Both the position numbers and the translations under genes were made by a program. A DNA stretch of 64,000 nt. Source: Brachycybe producta. Lineage: Eukaryota > Arthropoda > Diplopoda > Playtdesmida > Andrognathidae. Below the pieces are notes generated by a model. It ran no database searches. It worked only from the letters and a program-made list of their open reading frames with translations, and was not told the DNA's origin. Position 1 is the stretch's first letter. Each line of letters opens with the position of its first letter. The stretch is from positions 5,195,058 through 5,259,057 of the forward strand of contig JAUPFP010000007.1 in NCBI GenBank assembly GCA_036925085.1, in the 5' to 3' direction. Shown one piece after another: positions 50,216 through 60,000 of the stretch.

Positions 50216-50436
50216 AGGGTTGGAACACACAGGCGACGTTTGCAACACTTTTCGGCGACAAAATGAAGTCAAAGATTGCTGGGCTGTCGTCGCAATGTAT
50301 TTTCTATTGAAAGACGCCAACCTTTGCCACACAGTTAAAAGTCGCCTCTGTGTACATTTCGACGACACCCTCGCGACCTTCTACTTCTTGTTGTCGCTGA
50401 AAAGTCTTGCAAAAGTCGTCTGTGTGTCTTAAGGGT
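50216..50436. mobile_element. Foldback MITE upstream of the Ig1 exon
   Basis: AACACACAGGCGACGTTTGCAACACTTTTCGGCGACAA at the left pairs with TTGTCGCTGAAAAGTCTTGCAAAAGTCGTCTGTGTGTCTT at the right (segments under 20 identical bases). An inner GTCGTCGC / GACGAC pair is present. Its relatively high GC gave a false open frame. Confidence 0.8.
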
Positions 50437-50708
50437 CTAAAAGTTGATGCATATTAAATTGAATTAATTTGAAACTGCCTTAAAATGTTTGATTTTAATT
50501 TTTTTTTATCATGAAATTACTTTAAAATTGCCATTTGCCATTTGAAATATTTAATTTTGTAATTTGTAAATATTTATTTTAAATTTTATTACAAGTTAGA
50601 ATAGTTGGCGATTCTATTTTACGATTTTATTTTACAAATCAATCAGTTGATAGTTGATACAGAATATTGATACGTTTTTTTTTAATATTTACTATATTTA
50701 TATTTCAG

Positions 50709-51020
50709 AAATTGTTTGCAAACAAGAATTTATTGAAGAGCCGCAATACACCGAAGTGAATCCCGGTGAAACAGCATTGCTTCAATGCCGCATTCGTAAC
50801 TTTGGAGGGCAATGTAGTTGGCAAATGAATGGATTGCCAATGAGAATATTTCCTGGAAAACACGAATGGAATGGTTCTCCAGATCAAGGCGACTGTAGTC
50901 TAAAAGTGATCAATGCTTCTTTAATGATTGACGATGGAAACTGGATATGTCAAGTAACAGCTTCTTCGATTGATAAATGGGATCAGCTCGGTTCAAAAGC
51001 AGCGCATCTTGTGGTCAGAG
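50709..51020 (+). CDS. Exon: Ig domain 1
   Basis: The acceptor is tttcag and the donor gtacgt, both phase 1. The exon encodes about 104 residues running from IVCKQEF to LVVR. B-strand Cys is in LLQCRI and F-strand Cys in WICQV, with the D.G.W signature (DDGNWICQV). An additional Cys pair (GQCSW and GDCSLK) probably forms a second disulfide. The sequon NAS is present. It resembles the V-type first domain of nephrin/Kirre-like receptors, the domain that mediates trans binding in that family. Confidence 0.92.
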
Positions 51021-54000
51021 GTACGTAAAGAAAGTAAAAGTAAAAAAAAAGAAACCATAACTGATTGCACACAGGACGTTTAAAGACAGTCTTCTGTGTC
51101 CAATCTTGTTGATTGAAACATGTTGTTGCTAAGAAAATTGCGTTTGAAACGAAATATCCCCAAGATAATTTCATTAGAAAGAGAGGAGGAGGAGGAGGAG
51201 GGGAGGGTCCTTTAAGGGTTAATGGTTCGGCAGAAATATTTTGCATACTTTTTTTTTATTTGCCTTATATACGTTCTGTTTTTTTATTTAGAAAGTATGC
51301 AGATTGATGTGACATTTACAGAAAACAAGATGCAATCAATTTAATGCTGTTGATAAAATTTAAACAGTTGCCAGCTGGAACGTCATTTTTTTTGTAGGCA
51401 TTTTGCGGTAGTGGTGGTGATGGTAGTGGTAGTGGCTGCTCAATGGCCACTGAAATTGATTGGAGTGCAGTAAACATTTTTGTGAATTCAATTTTGGTTT
51501 GAAATGACTCTGCTGAGTCCCTAGCCTGAAACAATCAATTTATGCAATTGAGAAACGTGGTTTAGATTTGTTGTTGCATTGATGCAAATGTCAGCTTATA
51601 TAAAAAATATCCAAGCTGCACTTGCATAATACATGCGCAGACATTTATGAGTCAATTAGAATGCATTACCCATGATGCATCTTAATCAAGTGTTCAATTT
51701 CACTCAATTCTAGCAATCATCTGCTGCGCCTATAATACAATCATTTTAGTTGTTTCGCTGGCACACTCCATTCTGGTTGCATATAAGACCACTTTGTGGC
51801 GCTGCATAAAGTGGTCGTTTCTCGCAGGATATTGATTACATAGAAGGTGTCCACAAGAGCCATGGCGCTCTTTTTGCATAACAGTGACGGTAGGTGGCTG
51901 AGTCCACAAGTTGCAACCACTTCCTATATGTCAGTGATGATCTACGTGATACCAGTGGCCCTAACTGACAGCAGGCCATTGTTTTTAACTGTGGTTCGTT
52001 TGATGCAAACCGCATCAACCAATGGTGTGGTACAAGAAAGTGGTTCGTGTGAAGCGGGCCTTGTTGAAGTTGATTTTAAACATACTGATTTTTGCTGACC
52101 AATGTTTTGAAACGCCTTTTGAGCAATTTCTTACAGCAATCATACACTTTGGTGCGTTTTCAAGTACAACTATAAACATACACCGTTACAACGAAGAAAA
52201 TCGAAGGGTCCCTACATGTCAGCAAAAGAATACAAACACAAACACACACACATACATACTTGCATGCAGAAAGACCTGAAAAACGCACACATACAACTTA
52301 AGACTTGAACAAACACACTTATGTATGCAATGCACAGACAAAATTGTTAAAACACACATACAGTTGAGTGCTAATTTAAAGGCGAACGTACAAGCGCCGG
52401 ACACAAAACCACATTAACATGCATTTGAACACTGAAACTCGATCCAACACACATACTGTACATAGAGAAAGAAAGAAAAAAATGGTAAAAAATCATACAG
52501 AAAAATAAAAAACAGACACCTAAACACAATTGCTTTGCTATTGCATGGAAGTGAAAGGAAATTCTAAGCACATTGAAAATACCCAGATATTTCCGCATCA
52601 AAGCTTTTGTTATTAATTTACTTTATATATTGTAACGCAAGAAAAAAACAATAAAATAGGGTTTATAGGAAGAAATAAAACCGTTGGGATTAAAATTTTC
52701 ATGCTTTAGTTATATATATTTATATATAATACACATATTGATACAATATAAAAATTATACAAACAGTTGGCTTGCTGAGGGGCAGTTAGTTACTGGCCAT
52801 TTTTTGAATATGTTTGTTTATGGTAAAGTATTCTTAGTTGTCTGCCTGCCTCTCACAGTGTACATATTATTGTTATTCTAAAGCCTTCCTTCAAGCTATT
52901 TATTCTAATCTCTGCGTATTATGGATATAGTAAAAGTAAGAAAAACAATCAGGTTGCTTTTCTAGTCAGCTTGAAATTGTTACTGCAGGTAGGAAGGAAG
53001 GAATGTTACGTCATAACTTCATTAGGAACAATTTGCTACTGGCCAACACACTTTAGATCGTAATATTCCACATAATCATCATTCGATAGTTACGTTCTAA
53101 CCGACAATCATGAAGATGTCGATTGATTTTGACTAGTTTTTCTTTATTAACGAATGGAAATTAATAAATCAAAGTAGAAAAATCAGTTATTTTTTTTCCC
53201 AGAGTCACCAGTCAATTTATAATATCAAATAGTATGCAATAGTCAATATACCAAAAATAATTTTAAAATAGGCATTTTCTTCATTGCAAAAGATTGCAAA
53301 AGATAGACACTTTTTCAGATTGTCTGAATTTTCACTTTGTCTAATTGTTTGATAGTTTTGCATATTGCCTGTTTTAATATTAAAGTTTTATGCACATTTT
53401 GCACATGTTTTGCATATTTCTAAGAAATATATGAAATGAGGTTTTCAAATTTACTACCATTTGATCGCTTTTTTTTTGACAAATTGTCTAGTAATTTTGT
53501 AAAATGTCTGATTTTTTTTTTCCTACTTTGGTGGTAACACATATACAAAGATAAATAACCTCAACACATTTGTCAAGACATCAGAAATGAACGTAAAAGA
53601 CTGCGGGTGGTAAGGACGAGAAAGAAAATTATTCCATGTACCACATTTCGAAGCTCTTGTAATCTAGACATTGTCATCATTATTATCATCATCGGTTGCA
53701 ATGTAATCTCGAAGATAGTCGTTAACTGAGTTGCTAATGACCATGACTACAGCCCAACTATCAACTTTCGCATTCAAGATGTTCGTTTCATAGCTTATTC
53801 GTTTTTTTTTTTTTTGGTAGTTGCTCCGCACGAACCTACGATCGAGTTCAATACGAGTCGTATAGCTCGTGGTCATAATCTGACGACAAGAGCCGAACGA
53901 TCGACTGCAGTCAAATGTGCTTCACACTATGGCAATCCACCTGCAACTATTCGTTGGTTTCTAGACGATGTTGATATATCGACTCATGCGAGTGAATCGA

Positions 54001-57000
54001 ATACGACGGAACCGGATAATCGTCACACGTGGTTGGCTGTCAGTGTTCTCGAGTACACTTTTCCTCGTGGACAGAATGGGAAACTGTTACGATGTTTAAC
54101 CTTTCACGAGGCCTTTGCTCTGAAATCTAAAGAGATTTCTGTTCAATTGAATATTCAGTGTAAGAATTCATGACGGATTGAAAAGATAGTTTGTAGGTGT
54201 TTATTAACTACTTTTTTGTGTGTGTCATTGATTTTTTTTTTGTTCAGATCCACCCATCACTGCATTGCAGGGTAAACCCACAAAGGAACTGGAAGAAAAC
54301 ATAGATTCATTGTCTATGACGTGCACTGCAGATGCTAATCCACCGGCTTTGATCACTTGGAAAAAGAATGGAGCCGATCAAGCTCAATTTCGTGACAAGG
54401 TTGAGTTCTCGCCTGTCACAAGGACTCATTCTGGTTCCTATATGTGTGAAGCTCGCAACTCTTTGGGTCACAGTGTCACTCCAACTGTCGAAGTTGACAT
54501 TAAATGTGAGTGCTTTCGATATATGTGTGTTCTTGAGTAGAATAAGCAAAAAATCATTTGAAATACTTCGTGCGCTCGTATATGATATGATCAAATGAGA
54601 AAGACCCTTCCAAAAATTGCAATTTTATTTTAAGGCTGAAGTTTATTTAGTTCAAATTGTAAATTTAATTTATTTTAATTAATTATGTATGAAACTGAAA
54701 ACTAAACTGAGTTTCTTTTTTGGATTATTTAATCATTTTTTTTTTTAATATTTAACCTTTTTTTCGAAGTTTAAAATGTTTTCGAAAAATATTCTAGTTA
54801 TTTTGCAACTCTATTTCTGCTATCGCCCCGAGGTAGATGCTTCACTCGTCTTGCAACTGTTACGGTGGTTCTGTTTTATGACAAAGACTAGACCTACTAC
54901 ATGGTGTGCCATAAGTCTGGAAACATAGAAACTATAAAAATGGTTTTATTCACGGATCGTACTTAATGTGGCCACCATTTGATCTGATTCACCAATCCAG
55001 ACGAAAATACTAACATAAGTTGGCATTTAAAGTGACATTTTCATTAAAAAAGGAGCTTATGATGTGGTCTTTTGATAAGCTATACCATCGTTATAATTAC
55101 CGACGTATATTTTCTATGGTTTCGTGTAAAGTACACGACAGGTTTACTAGTGCATCTGAATACACGTATCTGGTTGAGAAGAAGAAGAAAACTCCGTCCA
55201 ATTTGGTCTTTTTGAAATTATCATAAAGTATATTTGCTTTTACAATCTCAGAAGAAAAACTAATTATATTTTTAATGTGAAAATCGTTACTAGTCTAGTT
55301 TTTTTTTTTTGATAAAAAAACTAGAATTGTAAAATGGATATTAAGTTTGTACATGTAACAAATAACAATTGAAGTTGGAGACTCATGTAGTTTTCAACCT
55401 AAATGTTATGTAAAAACGTTTTGAGAATAATATCAAATGTAACATTTTTTTATGATTTTTATTGATGTCATTGTGAAGTGTTCTGCAAACATAATTCAAA
55501 ATTTCGAACGATTGCGTTTTAAATGGAAATGCAATCAAAATTCACCTACTGCTGCCACAAATTCACAAACTTCCCCCTTTTTTGTTTTAATTATGTTATG
55601 ATTTTATTAATTTATTGTGATAATTGTATGTTCCACTCATTAGATCCTCCAAAAATCAAGAGTGTTGATCCAGTGAAAATGAGAGTAAGCTTAACAAATC
55701 GGACTAAATTGGCTTGTTCTGCCGAGGGCAATCCATCCCCATCGTACGAATGGCTTCATAGCATGACCGGAAAAGAAGATGCGGTTGTACTAGTAGGTCA
55801 AGAACCGGTTTTGGTTGTTGAAAATACTTCGTACGACGATCAGGGCCAATACGTCTGCAGAGCTTTGAATATCATTAATGGCAAAGAGCGCCCCATCCAA
55901 TCACAATCTGTAACTATCGAAGTTTACGGTAAGTGGAACTGAAATCTGATTTGTTTATTCGATTGAAATGTTGTTAACTACTTTTTTAGTTGTCGGCTGA
56001 TTTACTTGTGTTGCTCAAGAAGCTGTAAATTGATTTGTTGATTACAATAACACATATGTTTGTGTAGTTTTGACCAAAAGCTTTAGGTTTTTTTGTGTAT
56101 GTGTGTCGAGATGAATGATGTGTCAATAAAAAATAGCATCATGATGAAAAAGAAATACTGGGCATGTATTTAATATATATCAGAAGACATATGTGTGCCT
56201 GGATGGCGGCACTAGCTGCTATCATACCTCAGACACACACACAAATAAACACATATCCTTAAATGGAAAGTCTGGGAGTTTTTTTAATACTATGGTGTTG
56301 TGAGCTAGTGAGAATGTCTACAGTCACGTTCAGAAAACGGAATTATTGATGTAATTTTGAGAGGATTAGTCGGTTGTGGACCTAAAAACAGCAGGTGGAA
56401 TGGTTTTGAACGTCACCGATTAATCTGTAGTCCCTCTGAGAGAAGAGAAAAAGAGAGCGACATATAGAGATTGGTAATCCCCTCGTTAATTCTGCATCAT
56501 TAGTTTCGTTTTTTTTTGTGTTTTTGTTTTACTTGTATATAAACTACAGAATTTGGTAGAAGGTATCGAATGTTATTGCTGTTGTTCGGAAAAACAACAT
56601 TATTTTATACGTCATTTCCTTTTAATCCGATTGGGAGTGAGGTGATTTTCAGTTCGGTTACTAGTGATTTTGTGTTAGGAGACTTAGAAAGTTAGAATCG
56701 GTGGCTTCCGATTTCTCGTATTTGATAATAGAAACTGATTTTTGTTTTCATTCAATTGTCAGCCAATGATTTAGTTCCGTAAGCATAATAAACCTTTCTC
56801 TCTACAACTACAAACAGCAAAATACTTGTGATTTTTTTTTCTTCTCTTCTTCTAGTTAATGATTTTCCTATCTGTGAAATGCTGTTATAGTGATTTAGTT
56901 TCCTAAAATTGGTCACTGATGATGTGCTATGTATACGAGGCTGGTGATTTTTGATTGCTCTACAAACTAATGGCTTGAGAGCTTCTTTTCCAAATTGCAA

Positions 57001-60000
57001 TTATTTAGCCTTCTATGTATGAACTTTGGTTGCTAAGAGTAGAAATATGTCGAAGCCTAGGTGATCATCGCTGATAGCCGAGCATGCATAAAATCAGCCA
57101 ATTCAGTATTATTATGTAACTACCTAGAATGTCACCTTAGCGGACGAAAAAAAAAACGAACTAGTGGAAATACAAATGTTAGGCTGCCAGCGATCAGTTA
57201 GGCGTTCACATCCCATTCAGGAATTTTTCTATTACAAGCATTTTTTTCTGGTTTTCTTGGATTGCCACTTGCTAGTTTATTTTTTTTTTCGTTGTTAGTT
57301 GCCTTTTGATTCTTTCAGGATTGATTGATTTATGTTTTATTTTGAAGTGTAAACGTCCCTCTGATTGTGGCCACTTTGCCTTTCAGGAGCAACAATTTGA
57401 AAGTGTTTTAGGAAACTAGAAATCAAGATAGATACATTAATTTTATATATTTGATATCTTTTAAAATAACCTTTTTTATGGCATTTTATAAATGTCACAC
57501 TGTTATATTTTTGAATTCTAGTAGACTTCTTTCAATTCTGGTTCCGAAAGAATTTTTTTTAACTAATAAACATGACAATTCTACTAACTTGCTAAGTGAT
57601 CCATTTACTCCTCTAGTTACTAAAGTATTTTCATGTTTTTCTTAATGATTTCTATTATGAGCTGTTTATAAACCATCTTATATTACATGGCGTTTTTAAT
57701 AAACCTAAAATTTGGAAAAAAATAAGAGTAAATTTATTCTAATAATAAAATAGTTTAGTGAATCAATGATTTATTTAAATTCATATTTAAAAAATAATAA
57801 TTAATTAGTCGTACCTCTGAGAAAGACACTTCATTATAACGGCAATGGACCAAATTCTATACTTATAGCTAGACTTGGTTAACGATGACTCGATTAACGA
57901 TATGATTTTTAGGAACACATTTCTATCGTTAAACGAGAAATAACTATTATAGTGTTACTACACAGGTTATTTTTTTAACTATATAGTAATGTATTTAAAA
58001 AAAACCGTTGATTTATTTTAAATTACAATGTATGGATTTTAACTTTTTTGATCGGTTAAACTTCGTTCTGTTTAAAAAACCAAGTTACCAACGCTATTTT
58101 GTGATTTTTTTTTTGTAACCATGCTGATGATAATTGGTGGCGTGGCTTAGTTTTTTTTTTTTTTTGATGTCCGGGAATTGCCTAGAATTTTTTTTTCAAT
58201 TATATAAAAGATAGCTTTGAAGATTAAGCTTATGATTTATTTTTAATTGTCTGATTTACAAGTGATTTTTAAGCAGACTCATAATATAACTTTAGATTTA
58301 ATTGGCAAGATTAGAAGAAAGATGATGATGTTATTTGCGACGTGTTGATGTTGCTGCTTTTATTTTTAATGTTATATTCAAAGTAAAGGTATAATTGGAG
58401 GAGAAAAAAAAACTTGTTTACTTCCTATTACTAGCTTATATATGAATAAATTCTGCATAAATGTCAGACTAATTTTAGAACTGATCACCCAAAGAACCCC
58501 ATGTAAAAGCCGTACAGAATTACAAAAAAAAAGTGCTTCATAGCAATTTGTCATGGTTTCTGTCTACAGTGTGTCTCAGAATTAAAAATGCCCCACTCTT
58601 ATTATTATAATTTATAAAAGTATAATTGGGTGGCACAGTCTATTGTTTAAAATTGATTATCAGAAACTAAAAAAAACTACACATATCCAAGTTGAAAGTC
58701 TGTTTGCAAAAATTTATTTTACCTATATAAAAAAAAATGAAATGAATTAGTAGAAAATTATTGAGTTATTGAGTTTTTTAAAAAACCAATGTTTAAAAAA
58801 TTCGTTTTTCTTAGAAACAAATTTTAATTTAAGCATTAGTTTTAAAGTTTTTAATAACTTTTGAAATTCTTTACGGAATTTTTCATTTTTTACTACTAAA
58901 TTTTTGAAGAAAAAAAAAACTAAATGTTTACAATCAAGTGGAGAATTAAATATGTATCATTTATAGTTTTTTTAAAATATTCAATTTGAAACAATTTAGA
59001 TAAGCCATTGTTTATTTTGGTCTGTCTATAAAAAATGCTGCTGCAAGCACCAAGTCGAAGAACTTTTTCTCTGCTACACATTTTTAAATTCTGTTTGACT
59101 CAATGATTTTGAAGAAAATATGAGCTCGAATTATATGAAAAGTATTGGTAATTTCAAAACGTAAGTTTTCTTTTTAGATTATTATTACTTCTTTCATTTT
59201 CTTCAGAAACTATATTATTTTGGTATAATTAAATTCGGCGGCATTTCAGTTTCATGACATTATTTGGTTGCGATTAAAGGTGATGTTAAGGCTAGACTGC
59301 ATATTTGCTTTCTGCATTTTTAAAGCTAAGCTTTTGCTTTGTTTGTAGCTTTTCATGTTACTTCATATTTGCGTCTTTAAAAAAACAAACTGCTGTTGCT
59401 TTTCTTTTTGAAGCTTCCATTTTGGTTTGATATTTGCAGCAGGTCATAGAATTGAAATACTAACAGTTAATGAGATCCCATGGAAAATGAAAAGACAGCA
59501 GCTACATATCATTTTTGAGCAGCTTAGAGGTTACATTTTGACGCAAATATGCATTATTGACTTCGTTGCTTTAAATTTTGCTGCTAAAAAAATTAGCAGT
59601 GAGTAGTAGCTATAGTAGCTTTAAAGCAAATTTGCAGCTGACGTTTACACTTTGTGTGCAGCCTGATGCTGCGTTTATAGTCGGCATTTCATGATCTCAT
59701 CCTCTTCTAATTTACATTCAAATTGTACGCTGATCAAAGAGGATGTGATTGTGAAATACCGACTATTAGGTATTCGTTACAAAACTACCATACTTCAAGG
59801 TATAATAATAAAATGAATATTATTTTGTTTCCACAGCAACAGAAATAAAAAGATTCAATTAGAAGTATTTTTACAGTTTTTACATTGAAAATGATTTTCA
59901 ATTTGGATAAGGATAACGTTGAATTTTCTTCTTCGTAAAATTGCCTCAGTGTTAAATAGTTTGCATCAAATAAGTAAAATCTTTATTGAATCACTTGAAT

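Larger units (their letters stand above)
48471..50708 (+). other. Region upstream of the first recognised Ig exon
   Basis: Either intron or 5' flank of the Ig receptor. It contains two MITE copies (50034 and 50216) and a GA run. No signal-peptide exon or promoter was recognised. Confidence 0.5.

Noticed and set aside
50220..50432. 70-codon frame with balanced composition just upstream of Ig1
   Set aside because: It lies entirely within a foldback MITE.
51720..52060. Balanced-composition segment with an open frame in the Ig1-Ig2 intron
   Set aside because: Considered as an extra exon, but the phase-1 join of Ig1 to Ig2 is already perfect and the frame shows no Ig features.
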